Source: Thermofilaceae archaeon (GTDB lineage: Archaea > Thermoproteota > Thermoprotei > Thermofilales > Thermofilaceae). Taken from it: DNA of 64,000 bases. This document shows, one piece after another, positions 1 to 8,690 of the stretch (position 1 is its first letter; each line of letters opens with the position of its first letter). The position numbers and the translations under genes are program-made. The DNA lies in assembly GCA_025057995.1 (NCBI GenBank), contig JANXEW010000007.1, positions 26,304 through 90,303 on the forward strand, given 5' to 3'. Below the pieces are notes generated by a model, which saw only the letters and a list, made by a program, of their open reading frames with translations, was not told the origin of the DNA and did no database searches.

Positions 1-93
1 CGAATTTTAGAAGAGCTTCAAACTGAACAGCGACATTACGTATTTGTTAAGCCCTTCATCAAAACTAAAACAGAACTTGAAGACGTTTATTAG
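1..93 (+). CDS. C-terminal end of an unidentified protein (partial)
   Basis: Frame 1 is open from the window edge to a TAG at 91-93, giving 30 residues that include RHYVFVKPFIKTKTELEDVY. The composition looks coding, with alternating charged and hydrophobic residues, and the frame ends about 80 nt before the TyrRS start on the same strand. The rest of the gene lies outside the window. The family is not recognised from this tail. Confidence 0.5.
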   Translation, partial: RILEELQTEQRHYVFVKPFIKTKTELEDVY

Positions 94-172
94 CCCTCGG
101 GGTGACAACCGTTATGGGTTTCCTGGTATCATTAACAGGGGGATGGTAGGTTTGAAACGACATTGTTAGGGG

Positions 173-1318
173 GTGTCGGTTGTAGTGGATGTAGAGACAC
201 TGATTAAGTGGGTTACTAAGGAGCCGACGGAAGAGGTGTTGACAGTAGAGCGGTTGAGGGAATACGTAGAAAACGGTATAGATCTCAGGCACTACATAGG
301 TTTTGAGATCTCCGGTCTCGTGCATTTAGGCACGGGACTTCTTTGCATGCAGAAAGTAGCTGATTTACAAAAGGCTGGAATAAAGACGTCGATCCTTTTG
401 GCAGATTATCACTCATGGATAAATAAAAAGCTTGGCAGCGATCTTTCAACAATAAAACGCGTAGCTGGAGGCTACTTCAAGGATGCATTGAAAGTTTCGC
501 TGAGAATTGTCGGAGGAGATCCCGATAACGTTGAGTTCGTAATCGGCTCAGAACTCTACGATAAAATCGGAATAGAATATTTGACTAAGGTAGTGAGAGT
601 CTCGATGGAGACATCTCTATCTAGGATAAGGCGCTCAGTGACTATAATGGGTAGGCGAATGGGAGAATCCCTTAGCTTCGCACAGCTGCTCTACGTTCCG
701 ATGCAGGTTGCCGACATCTTCAGTTTAAACGTGAACATAGCTCACGGCGGCATGGATCAAAGGAAAGCCCATGTAATAGCAATCGAAAGCGGTTTAAAGG
801 TCGGAGGATACATTCCCATAGCCCTGCATCACCACCTGTTAACTAGTATGAATATTAACGAGAAGCTTAGAGAATCTCTACTTGACGCCAGACTATCAAG
901 ATCACGGGAAAAGCTTGAAGAAGCTGTGCTTGAAGCTAAAATGTCTAAGTCAAGGCCTCAAGGGGCGATCTTCATTCACGATTCACCAGATGAGGTAAGA
1001 GCAAAGATTAAAGAAGCGTACTGTCCTCCGAAACAGGTTGAACTTAATCCGGTGTTAGAATTGGTTAAATACATACTCTTCAGGGATAGGAAAGAGCCAT
1101 TAGAGGTTTTAAACAGGAAGAGTGGAGTTAAATCGGTTTACAACACGTTTGATGAACTCGCTTTGGACTACGCTAAGGGTAACCTGCATCCTCTCGACCT
1201 TAAGCTTACTGTTGCTGATGAACTCTCACAAATGCTTGAACCAGCCTACAGGCACTTTAGGGAAGGACCAGGTCGGAAGTATCTCGAGGAGCTTAAGGAG
1301 ATACAAATAACTAGATGA
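173..1318 (+). CDS. tyrS: Tyrosyl-tRNA synthetase (archaeal type)
   Basis: Class I aminoacyl-tRNA synthetase that charges tRNA-Tyr in the cytoplasm. The 381-residue protein has the HIGH-equivalent HLGT at about residues 51-54, the archaeal TyrRS block GGMDQRKAH near 192-200 and KMSKS at 256-260, followed by the usual short C-terminal region (KEAYCPP, NPVLELVKY). These blocks match the archaeal/eukaryotic TyrRS pattern rather than TrpRS. Translation starts at GTG 173. A second in-frame GTG at 185 sits better behind the AGGGGG tract at about 167-173, so the protein may be four residues shorter. Confidence 0.9.
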   Translation: MSVVVDVETLIKWVTKEPTEEVLTVERLREYVENGIDLRHYIGFEISGLVHLGTGLLCMQKVADLQKAGIKTSILLADYHSWINKKLGSDLSTIKRVAGGYFKDALKVSLRIVGGDPDNVEFVIGSELYDKIGIEYLTKVVRVSMETSLSRIRRSVTIMGRRMGESLSFAQLLYVPMQVADIFSLNVNIAHGGMDQRKAHVIAIESGLKVGGYIPIALHHHLLTSMNINEKLRESLLDARLSRSREKLEEAVLEAKMSKSRPQGAIFIHDSPDEVRAKIKEAYCPPKQVELNPVLELVKYILFRDRKEPLEVLNRKSGVKSVYNTFDELALDYAKGNLHPLDLKLTVADELSQMLEPAYRHFREGPGRKYLEELKEIQITR

Positions 1319-1353
1319 CCGATGTTTATTTTAAGTGTAACTAGAACAGTTAA

Positions 1354-2436
1354 GTGATGTTACTCTATAAGAACGATTGGTTAGAAGCAAAGGGTCTTTT
1401 CGAAGCATTTTGGGAAGGTGAAATTAACGAACCCCTGCTTCAAGTTTATGCTCCGCATGACGAATGGCCTCCTTACGATGGTTGGGATTTCTGCAGGCAT
1501 CCAGACCAGCCAGAAATAGCCATCAAGAGTTTTGAAAATTGGTGTTCAAAAACAATCTTCGGAGGATTGGCTTATCCTAATCTCTGGATAAATTTTGGTC
1601 CAGGAATCTTGGCGGCCTTCCTTGGCTCAGCACCTATTTTTACTGAACAGACGATGTGGTTCGGGAGCCAATCTCAAAGGGGTACTTTAACTCTCCGCGA
1701 GATTACAGAGCTAGAAATTGGAACAGCTAACGTTTGGTGGAACAGAGTGGTGAAGGCTACGCGAGTTGCTGTCGAAACACATGCAGGTAAGTTTGTGGTA
1801 GGTATGACGGACATAGGCGGAGTCCTAGATATTATAGCCTCTCTACGTGGTACAACAGAAGTGCTTAAAGACATGTACAGGGATTCTTCTCTCTTGAAAG
1901 CTGCCATATCGCACGTAACTGAGATCTGGCATGAGTGCTACGAGACTTTTCACAAAATAATGCGAGATGGGGGGCATGAAGGAACCTCAGCATGGATGGG
2001 TTTGTGGTCACCGAGAACCTGGTATCCCTTGCAATGCGATATCTCGTATATGCTATCACCGGCAAAGTTTGATGAGTTTGTAAAGCCTCATCTTGAAGAA
2101 CAGTGTGCGCGTTTAGATCACCCTGTTTACCATTGGGATGGCCCAGGACAGTTGGTTCATGCGAGATCCCTTCTTGAGCTCGAGTTTTCAGCTATTCAAT
2201 GGGTTCCAGGCGCTCGAGAGGAGCTTTCCGGTAACGATTGTGGATCCCCCAAGTGGTTTGACGTTTACAAACGCGTGCTTTCAGCTGGAAAAGCTTTAGT
2301 TTTATCCTTACCACCGTGGCGCGTCAAAGGTTTCATTAAAGCTTTTCCTAATGCCAGGGTAATGATTCAAACATGGGTATCATCATCTGATCAAGCTCGA
2401 GAACTCTTAGCGATTCAAAAGAAGACTATAAGTTAA
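1354..2436 (+). CDS. Uroporphyrinogen decarboxylase-like protein (URO-D/MtaA superfamily)
   Basis: A 360-residue protein that resembles the URO-D/cobalamin methyltransferase superfamily. It has an N-terminal helical part, a block with NFGPG, then VGMTDIGGVLDI and a C-terminal stretch HWDGPGQLVHARSLLE that fits the TIM-barrel edge of this group. In archaea such stand-alone members are more often corrinoid methyltransferase-like than heme enzymes, and no other heme gene lies nearby. GTG 1354 and ATG 1357 are adjacent start options. The gene lies alone between TyrRS and the convergent proteasome beta gene. The family call is moderate and the substrate is unknown. Confidence 0.65.
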   Translation: MMLLYKNDWLEAKGLFEAFWEGEINEPLLQVYAPHDEWPPYDGWDFCRHPDQPEIAIKSFENWCSKTIFGGLAYPNLWINFGPGILAAFLGSAPIFTEQTMWFGSQSQRGTLTLREITELEIGTANVWWNRVVKATRVAVETHAGKFVVGMTDIGGVLDIIASLRGTTEVLKDMYRDSSLLKAAISHVTEIWHECYETFHKIMRDGGHEGTSAWMGLWSPRTWYPLQCDISYMLSPAKFDEFVKPHLEEQCARLDHPVYHWDGPGQLVHARSLLELEFSAIQWVPGAREELSGNDCGSPKWFDVYKRVLSAGKALVLSLPPWRVKGFIKAFPNARVMIQTWVSSSDQARELLAIQKKTIS

Positions 2437-2482
2437 GCGACTTTAAAGCTTACGAGCTAACTTTACAATTTCTATCCGAACA

Positions 2483-3094
2483 TTAAAGTACAGGTATGAA
2501 CTCTTCGTTAACGCCGTAATTATTGATAGTGAGTATGTCTACCCCGTCTCCGCTTGTAGCGTCTCTGCTGAACGCTGCTTTCACGGCTTTTAAAGCTAGG
2601 TTACGAGCATCGCTAATTGAAAGGTTACGTTTGTACTCAGATTCGACTATGCTTATGGCTAGCTGTGCCCCCGTACCCACTGCAGCGTAATCATCTTCGA
2701 TAGTAGCTCCTAGGGGGTCTAGAACGTATATATGTGAACCTTCATCATCTACTCCCCCTACTATTGTTTCTACAATGTAAGGGGAAAACCTACTGCTCCT
2801 AAAAAGTATGAGTGAAAGCATTTTAGCTGCGTTATAAACTCTGGGTCTAAGTCCACTTTCAAGCTCGAAAATCTTCATCTCGGCTTCTAGAGTCCTAGCA
2901 AGTGTTTGCATGTCCGCTATGAGTCCTGCACTAGCAATTCCAACGCGGTCAAGCACCTTAAAGACTTTCTTCCCAGCCTTGCTCATTAATGTATATCTAT
3001 AAGTTACCCTTTTATCAGCTGCAAGAACAACGCCATCTGATACTTTAATCCCTACAGCCGTTGCACCCGGGTAGTAATACTCAGCCATATCCAT
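2483..3094 (-). CDS. psmB: Proteasome beta subunit, probably non-catalytic
   Basis: 20S core-particle beta subunit of 203 residues. It aligns without gaps to the mature N-terminus of the Thermoplasma beta subunit: ATAVGIKVSD against TTTVGITLKD. The residue in the Thr1 position is Ala11, while the Lys33 equivalent (Lys43, in KAGKKVF) and the SGDGVDI block near the end are kept. Without Thr1 it should not form the N-terminal nucleophile, as known for one of the two beta subunits of several crenarchaea. It would need an active beta partner, which is not in this window. The alpha subunit is at 35297-36010. The start ATG 3094 gives the usual short N-terminus. Confidence 0.88.
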   Translation of the reverse strand: MDMAEYYYPGATAVGIKVSDGVVLAADKRVTYRYTLMSKAGKKVFKVLDRVGIASAGLIADMQTLARTLEAEMKIFELESGLRPRVYNAAKMLSLILFRSSRFSPYIVETIVGGVDDEGSHIYVLDPLGATIEDDYAAVGTGAQLAISIVESEYKRNLSISDARNLALKAVKAAFSRDATSGDGVDILTINNYGVNEEFIPVL

Positions 3095-3152
3095 TCAGTA
3101 TGTAGAGGAGGGCAAGAATAAAAGCATTGCTTGACATGTGGCGAGGAGTTTC

Positions 3153-4160
3153 ATGGCATTTCGTGAAATTGAGATAACCCCATCAAGCTGGGATGAGCTG
3201 TATGAAATAGCGAAGAGAAGGGCGGCTAGAGCAAGTGCAAGTAAATCTAGGAATAGGCTGACATCTATTAAGAGACTTGAGTCAGTTAGAGTTAAGACTG
3301 CTTGTAAGTACGTGAGCGGAAGGCTAAAAAGGATAGCCGTCACAAGCCCGTTTATCGATTCTCTGCATCCATTTCACCAAGAACTCATTAGAACAATGGT
3401 TGACGAAGCTAAATACAGGTCCTGTCTCTCTAGATTTAACTCTGTATCTAACATTTTGGAAAAAATAGCGGAAGAATATCTTCGAGAAATCGTAAGAAGC
3501 AACGATCCGATATCTGTGAAAAAGTACCGTAGAGCCTTCTTCGGCAGGCTCAGGTCGCTGCTTAGAGGTTTAGACGATTGTTTCGAGTCTCTCAGAGCTT
3601 GGCAAGTAGAGTTAGCTAAGCTCCCTAGTATCGATCCGAGTGCATTCTCACTGATTATCGCAGGCGCGCCGAATGTGGGAAAATCGTCACTGCTAAGAGT
3701 CATTTCGAGGGCGAAGCCAGAAGTAAAGCCGTACCCATTCACGACAAAAAACGTTGTTGTGGGTCATCTGGAGCTGGTTGGTCACAGAATACAGGCAATT
3801 GACACTCCCGGTCTTCTAGATAGGCCTATCTCTGATAAGAATCCCATCGAAAGAAGGGCGTTATCAGCTTTGAAATACTTAAAGGGTCTCGTGGTCTTCG
3901 TATTCGACCCTACTGGAACGTGTGGCTTCCCTCTAGACTTCCAAGCAGCTGTTTACAAAAGCGTTGAGGAGATCTTAAATGGAACATTAATGATTCCTGT
4001 AGCAAACAAAGTCGACATTACCACACCGGAGCAGGCTTCTGAGCTAATCCGAATCCTGGAAAATAAGCGTCGTGACCTAATTTTTATTTCAGCCATCAGG
4101 GCTTTAGGAGTAGATTACCTTCTACATCGCGTCGAGGAAATCGTACTACGGCAGTTGTGA
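3153..4160 (+). CDS. NOG1-type GTPase (Obg family, ribosome biogenesis)
   Basis: GTP-binding protein related to eukaryotic NOG1, which acts in assembly of the large ribosomal subunit. A helical N-terminal domain of about 165 residues precedes the G domain: GAPNVGKSS (G1), a YPFTTK switch (G2), DTPG (G3) and NKVD (G4). This order and the length of about 335 residues fit archaeal NOG1 homologues. The reading frame opens at GTG 3138, but ATG 3153 is preceded by GAGGAG and begins MAFREIEITP, so it is preferred. The gene is divergent from proteasome beta. Confidence 0.85.
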   Translation: MAFREIEITPSSWDELYEIAKRRAARASASKSRNRLTSIKRLESVRVKTACKYVSGRLKRIAVTSPFIDSLHPFHQELIRTMVDEAKYRSCLSRFNSVSNILEKIAEEYLREIVRSNDPISVKKYRRAFFGRLRSLLRGLDDCFESLRAWQVELAKLPSIDPSAFSLIIAGAPNVGKSSLLRVISRAKPEVKPYPFTTKNVVVGHLELVGHRIQAIDTPGLLDRPISDKNPIERRALSALKYLKGLVVFVFDPTGTCGFPLDFQAAVYKSVEEILNGTLMIPVANKVDITTPEQASELIRILENKRRDLIFISAIRALGVDYLLHRVEEIVLRQL

Positions 4161-4194
4161 CAAAGGTTAAAGCCCCCTACCCTCTTTACACCCT

Positions 4195-4707
4195 GTGGGC
4201 AGAATAGGGCTTGTTTCAGACAGCCATGATAACCTTGAAGCTGTTGATAAAGCTCTAATAGAACTTGAGAAGCGGGGAATAAAGCTCATAATTCATGCTG
4301 GTGACATTATAGCCCCCTTTACGTTGAGGAGAATACTCAAACGTGGTTTTGAACTCCGAGGCGTTTTTGGTAATAACGATGGTGAACTTCTGTTATTGAC
4401 AAGAGTTGCTCGAGAGGCAAGCGCTACGCTATCGCCACAACCCTTAATCACTGAAATCGAAGGTTTGAGAATTCTTGTAATGCACGGTACATCCGATCTA
4501 TCTGAAACCAAATTTTTCGCAACTAAAGTTGCTGAAAGTGGGGCTTTCGACGTTGTTGTATATGGTCACACACATGAAGTTGATGTAAGAAGTGTAAATA
4601 GAGTCCTAATCATTAATCCAGGAGAGCTGTGCGGTTACCTCACGGGTAGAAGAACATTTGCGATACTAGATACAGAGAAACGTGAATTAGAAATAATAGA
4701 AGTATAA
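4195..4707 (+). CDS. YfcE/MJ0936-type metallophosphoesterase
   Basis: Small (170-residue) calcineurin-like phosphodiesterase. The metal-binding motifs are in order: SDSHDN near the N-terminus, HAGDI, GNND, MHGT and YGHTHEVD near the C-terminus. This is the compact MJ0936/YfcE arrangement with no extra domain. The in vivo substrate is unknown for the family. The start is GTG 4195, 34 nt after the NOG1 stop, so the two may be co-transcribed. Confidence 0.85.
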   Translation: MGRIGLVSDSHDNLEAVDKALIELEKRGIKLIIHAGDIIAPFTLRRILKRGFELRGVFGNNDGELLLLTRVAREASATLSPQPLITEIEGLRILVMHGTSDLSETKFFATKVAESGAFDVVVYGHTHEVDVRSVNRVLIINPGELCGYLTGRRTFAILDTEKRELEIIEV

Positions 4708-4752
4708 CTATGCATTTATTCTTTAAAGACTTCTTGACTAAAATCAAAAACT

Positions 4753-4850
4753 TTAAGGAATCTCAGTAACCCATCTCCTAGGGTCGAAGCGTACTGGGGC
4801 TAGGACAGGTCTCAAGGCACTCTAAGTTCACGTAGGTACGCCGTTGGCTA
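4753..4850 (-). pseudogene. Possible degenerate coding remnant
   Basis: In the gap between the phosphodiesterase and EgsA genes, the minus strand reads like protein in short overlapping pieces of different frames: YVNLECLE in one frame, and ALRPVLAPVRFDPRRWVTEIP ending at TAA 4753-4755 in the next. The pieces would join by one frameshift. They could be the tail of an old transposase or of another lost gene, but no family can be named. The short length makes this a weak call. Confidence 0.2.
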
Positions 4851-4963
4851 TTTTTTTCCTTCTAACATTTTTAAATTTCTTAAAGGTAAAGGAGGAGCAT
4901 AACAAGACAAAACAGTTTTTTCCACCTAATTTCATACTTGGAACGTAGGGTTAGGGGTTGAAA

Positions 4964-6028
4964 ATGATGGAAGAAAAGCCTGTGCATACGATAGAACTAC
5001 CGGCGAAAGTAGTGGTGGGTAGCGGAGCTCTTCAACAATTGCCGCTGTTACTTGATATCTTCAAACGTAAAAGAATAGTGATGCTGACTGGTCCCCATGT
5101 CGGCGTCATTATTGGTTTCGATGTAGCTAGAATGTTGGCTCGAGAGGGCTTCGAGGTTCAAACAGGTATAGTTAAAGGGATTGCAAGTGAGGATGTAGAA
5201 GAAACTAGGAGGTTGGTCATTGACGTCGAACCGGATATCATTGTAGCGGTAGGCGGGGGCAGAGTCATAGATGTAGCAAAGTACGTGGCTTACATTTCGA
5301 ACATAAATTTCATCAGCGTGCCTACGGCCGTTTCTCATGATGGCATAGCTAGCCCAGCAGTGTCGTTGAGAGATGTTAGCGGGTATCCTGTGAGTAAGTT
5401 TGTGAAACCGCCTTTAGCTGTAGTAGCTGACACAGAAGTAATAGCTCGAGCTCCACACAAGCTGTTGACAAGCGGGTTCGGAGATATCATAGGAAAGCTT
5501 ACAAGTGTAAGAGATGCTCTGCTCGCTAGAAAAATTAAAGGAGAGTATGTTGGAGACTACAGTTTAGCTCTGGCGAAGATGAGTGCTTCAATGGTGGCGG
5601 AGTACGCAGAGGCTATAGCTAAGCATGAGCCTGAAGGTGTCAGCGTGCTTGTCGAAGCTGCAATAAGTTGTGGTGTTGCGATGGCCATAGCTGGGAGTTC
5701 TAGACCATGCTCAGGTAGCGAACACGCTTTCAGTCATGCACTCGACATTATTTATCCGGAGAAACAATGTCTTCACGGGGAACAGGTAGGTATAGGTACA
5801 ATAATGATGGCTTATCTTCATGGACTAAACTGGAAAAGGATAAGGCGTCTATTGCAGACCGTGGGAGCGCCTACCAATTGCGAAGAGCTTGGGGTACCTT
5901 CAAAAGCTATCGTGGAAGCCTTAAAACTTGCTCATAAAGTTAGAGATAGGTACACAATACTTGGAGAGGGTGGCTTATCGGAAGCAGCTGCCTGGAAACT
6001 GGCTAAGGTTACACAGGTGACTCCATGA
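4964..6028 (+). CDS. egsA: sn-Glycerol-1-phosphate dehydrogenase
   Basis: Makes sn-glycerol-1-phosphate, the backbone stereoisomer of archaeal lipids, from dihydroxyacetone phosphate with NAD(P)H. The protein has the iron-alcohol-dehydrogenase-fold signature GGGRVIDVAKY for nucleotide binding, VPTAVSHDGIASP for substrate and the metal-binding histidines in SEHAFSHALD and CLHGEQVG. The frame opens at TTG 4958, but ATG 4964 is seven nt after a GGGG tract and is preferred. The upstream region holds ATTTTTAAATTT as a likely TATA box. The TatD gene follows with a 4-nt overlap. Confidence 0.93.
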   Translation: MMEEKPVHTIELPAKVVVGSGALQQLPLLLDIFKRKRIVMLTGPHVGVIIGFDVARMLAREGFEVQTGIVKGIASEDVEETRRLVIDVEPDIIVAVGGGRVIDVAKYVAYISNINFISVPTAVSHDGIASPAVSLRDVSGYPVSKFVKPPLAVVADTEVIARAPHKLLTSGFGDIIGKLTSVRDALLARKIKGEYVGDYSLALAKMSASMVAEYAEAIAKHEPEGVSVLVEAAISCGVAMAIAGSSRPCSGSEHAFSHALDIIYPEKQCLHGEQVGIGTIMMAYLHGLNWKRIRRLLQTVGAPTNCEELGVPSKAIVEALKLAHKVRDRYTILGEGGLSEAAAWKLAKVTQVTP

Positions 6029-6768
6029 CAGCCTTAAAATACACTGACGCACATTGTCACACTTACGAGATCGACTTAGTCAAACTTGACGGACTCGGCA
6101 AACTGTTCGAGTTAATTGTATCAGTATCAGACGACGCTGAGTCTTCTCTGAAAACGTTAAAACTCGGTGAAAGATACAAGTATATAGTTCCCTGTGTAGG
6201 AATACATCCTTGGTCCACTAATAAAGAAAATTTAGATGATGAACTCAAGTTAATCGAAAAGCTGGCTTCTACCACAGATCTTCGTTGCTTGGGTGAAATT
6301 GGCTTAGACAAGGCTTTCGTTCCGGAAACTTTTAACACTCAACTTAAAGTTTTTAGGCGCCTTTTAGAGATAGCTAGAGACTATGATTTAGCTGTGAACT
6401 TACACGCGGCGAATGCGTGGAAACAGACTTTTGAGGAAGTCCTCCGTTATGGGATCAGGCGAGCTCTCTTCCACTGGTACTCAGGTCCCTTAGACGTCTT
6501 ACATGAGCTAGTAGCAAGAGGGTACTTCATCTCCATAAACCCTGCTGTAAAGATTAGTACGAGGCACTTGAGTGTGGCTAAAAAGGTGCCTACTAGAGCT
6601 CTACTATTTGAAAGCGATGGACCCTACCTTTATAGAGGGTTGAACCTCAATCCGGAAATGATCCCAGAGACCGTTGAACTCCTAGCGGTAGAGAGGAATA
6701 TAGAACCAAGTGAGTTGGTTAAAATAACAGAAAATAATCTTATGAGGTTTCTAGGTTTGGATCGATAA
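6025..6768 (+). CDS. TatD-family metal-dependent hydrolase
   Basis: A 247-residue TIM-barrel hydrolase of the TatD group (DNase or related phosphoesterase activity in characterised members). It has DAHCHT at residues 8-13, GIHPW, GEIGLD, a histidine in NLHAAN, FHWYSG and FESDGPY, which carry the expected metal ligands. Its ATG overlaps the last codons of EgsA by 4 nt, implying translational coupling. The substrate cannot be inferred from the sequence. Confidence 0.85.
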   Translation: MTALKYTDAHCHTYEIDLVKLDGLGKLFELIVSVSDDAESSLKTLKLGERYKYIVPCVGIHPWSTNKENLDDELKLIEKLASTTDLRCLGEIGLDKAFVPETFNTQLKVFRRLLEIARDYDLAVNLHAANAWKQTFEEVLRYGIRRALFHWYSGPLDVLHELVARGYFISINPAVKISTRHLSVAKKVPTRALLFESDGPYLYRGLNLNPEMIPETVELLAVERNIEPSELVKITENNLMRFLGLDR

Positions 6769-6833
6769 TCTACACAAAAGTTTTAAAGGGGGTTAACGAA
6801 GCGGGAAGCGCGCGGAAGCGCGAGAGAATAGAG

Positions 6834-7247
6834 TTGAGAAGAAATGAACAGGCTGTATTAAGGATTGAGGATCTGAGACCGAATTCAAAATGGTTTACGA
6901 TAAAGGTTAAGGTTCTTGAAATGGGTGATGAAAAGGTCGTTTTTTCTCGAAAGGATGGGAGCCAACATCGTGTAGCGGAAGCTCTTGTAGGTGATGAAAC
7001 AGGAACCGTCTTATTCTCATTATGGGACAACGATATAGACAAAGTAAAAGAATTGATCGGGTCTACGATAACAGTACGCAATGGTTTCGTAACACTGTAT
7101 AAGGGCTCTATGCGTCTAGCTCTGGGACGTTTCGGAAGCATAGAAGAGAGCGATGAAGAGATTGAGGAGGTCGAGAAATCAGTAAACGTCTCAGAGAGGC
7201 GGTTTGAAATCAATAGACCTACAAGATCTTACTCCAGACGTAGCTAA
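6834..7247 (+). CDS. ssb: Single-stranded DNA-binding protein, single OB fold (crenarchaeal type)
   Basis: A 137-residue protein with one OB fold (about residues 10-105: VLEMGDEKVV, RVAEALVGDETGTVLFSLWDN, ITVRNGFVTLYKGSMRLAL) and an acidic then basic flexible tail. This layout matches the short Sulfolobus SSB, which coats single-stranded DNA during replication and repair. The start is TTG 6834; the next in-frame ATG (6906) would cut into the OB fold. The gene is preceded by 65 nt containing TTTTAAAGG as a possible TATA box. Confidence 0.82.
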   Translation: MRRNEQAVLRIEDLRPNSKWFTIKVKVLEMGDEKVVFSRKDGSQHRVAEALVGDETGTVLFSLWDNDIDKVKELIGSTITVRNGFVTLYKGSMRLALGRFGSIEESDEEIEEVEKSVNVSERRFEINRPTRSYSRRS

Positions 7248-7276
7248 TCCGTAATAGTTTTACTTTTACCCTTTTT

Positions 7277-8635
7277 TCATATCAAGACGTCTTCGGTGAC
7301 AACTACGGCTATATAGAAGTCATTCACATTGGTACCTGTCGGACCAGTCCTAATATGACCTCCGACAGCCTTGAAAAACTCGTAGCTGTTGTTCTCATTC
7401 AAGAATCTCAAAGGATCTAGTCCAGCTTTCCTAGCCTTTGTGATCGTTGAACCGTCGACCACCGCACCAGCTACATCCGTAATACCATCAATCCCGTCGC
7501 TACCCATAGCTGCGATAGATACTCCATCTGTACCTTCTATCATTAGAGCTGCAGAAAGCGCAAACTCTTGGTTTCTTCCTCCCCGTCCCTTTCCACGGAC
7601 TGTAACCGTGGTTTCTCCTCCACAAATTAAGGCTGCGGGAGGTTTTAGAGGAAGAGAGTTTAGTCTAACTTCTAACGCTATAGACGCTAAAACTTTAGCT
7701 ACCTCTCTAGCCTCTCCCTGTAACCTGCTTGTTAGAATTGTTGCGTTAAGGCCAAGTTCTCTGGCATATGATTCCATTACCTTTAATGCGACAAGGTTGT
7801 TTCCGAGCAAGGTTGTAAAAGTGTTGCTGAGTCGAACGTCTCCTTGTTTCGGTGTCTCCGGCTCCTCCCCCTTTAGACCTCTTGTGAGAAACTGAACTAA
7901 AGCATTCGGTACTTTATCGAGAAGATTGTAACGCTCTAAAACCTCGAGAGCGTCGCTATAGGTTGTGGGATCAGGTACAGTGGGTCCAGAAGCAATAGTA
8001 TCCAGTCTATCATCAATGACGTCTGAAAGTACTAAAGCTATAACGGGCGCGGGATATGCCGTAGCGGCAAGCCGTCCCCCCTTCAGCAGGGAGATGTGTT
8101 TCCTGATAGTGTTGATCTCGTTTATGGTGGCACCAGATTTTAAAAGGAGCGTCGTGACGCTTTGAATCTCATCAAGGCTTATCCCATGTACGGGAACTTC
8201 GGCAAGGGATGATCCCCCGCCTGAGATTAGGACGATGAGAGGACACCCCTCCTGTTTCGCCCGTTCAGCTAGCTCAAGCGCGAGTTTACCGGCTTTTAGG
8301 CTCCCCCCATCGGGGTAGGGATGACCAGCTTCAACAGCCTTAAAGATCTTAAAGCTTGGTGTAAAGCCGCCCCGAGGTATGGTCGCCACGCCACCCTTAA
8401 TAGTAGTGCCTAGGATGTTTTCAAGTTCTTCAGCCATGTAAGGGGCTGCCTTACCGAGCGCCACCACATATACTCCTCGGCTTAAGTCAAATTCTTCCCC
8501 ATTTACCTCTAGCTTTGTACCACGTACGAACAGTTTGTTGCGCAGTAAGTTCCTGGGATCCGCCGCTCTCAATCCTTCCAATAACAATGTTAGAGCTATC
8601 TTCCTTGAGTATTCGGTCAATTCCTCGACGGTCAC
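7277..8635 (-). CDS. Glycerate 2-kinase (GckA/MOFRL family)
   Basis: Phosphorylates D-glycerate to 2-phosphoglycerate, a step in the branched Entner-Doudoroff pathway of thermophilic archaea. The 452-residue protein has the family's glycine-rich stretch LISGGGSSL, then KHISLLKGGRLA and LSDVIDDRLDTIASGPT in the N-terminal GckA domain. The C-terminal MOFRL domain carries CGGETTVTVRGKGRGGRNQE and AMGSDGIDGITDVAGA. The length is typical. It is convergent with the SSB gene and divergent from the MBL-fold gene. Confidence 0.9.
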   Translation of the reverse strand: MTVEELTEYSRKIALTLLLEGLRAADPRNLLRNKLFVRGTKLEVNGEEFDLSRGVYVVALGKAAPYMAEELENILGTTIKGGVATIPRGGFTPSFKIFKAVEAGHPYPDGGSLKAGKLALELAERAKQEGCPLIVLISGGGSSLAEVPVHGISLDEIQSVTTLLLKSGATINEINTIRKHISLLKGGRLAATAYPAPVIALVLSDVIDDRLDTIASGPTVPDPTTYSDALEVLERYNLLDKVPNALVQFLTRGLKGEEPETPKQGDVRLSNTFTTLLGNNLVALKVMESYARELGLNATILTSRLQGEAREVAKVLASIALEVRLNSLPLKPPAALICGGETTVTVRGKGRGGRNQEFALSAALMIEGTDGVSIAAMGSDGIDGITDVAGAVVDGSTITKARKAGLDPLRFLNENNSYEFFKAVGGHIRTGPTGTNVNDFYIAVVVTEDVLI

Positions 8636-8690
8636 GATAGTAACCTCACTACCGCAATCTTAAATTATATTAACCATTATACTTCTTCCT

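Noticed and set aside
7389..7895. Long plus-strand frame opposite glycerate 2-kinase
   Set aside because: It is antisense to a fully conserved enzyme; composition is a by-product of the real coding strand.
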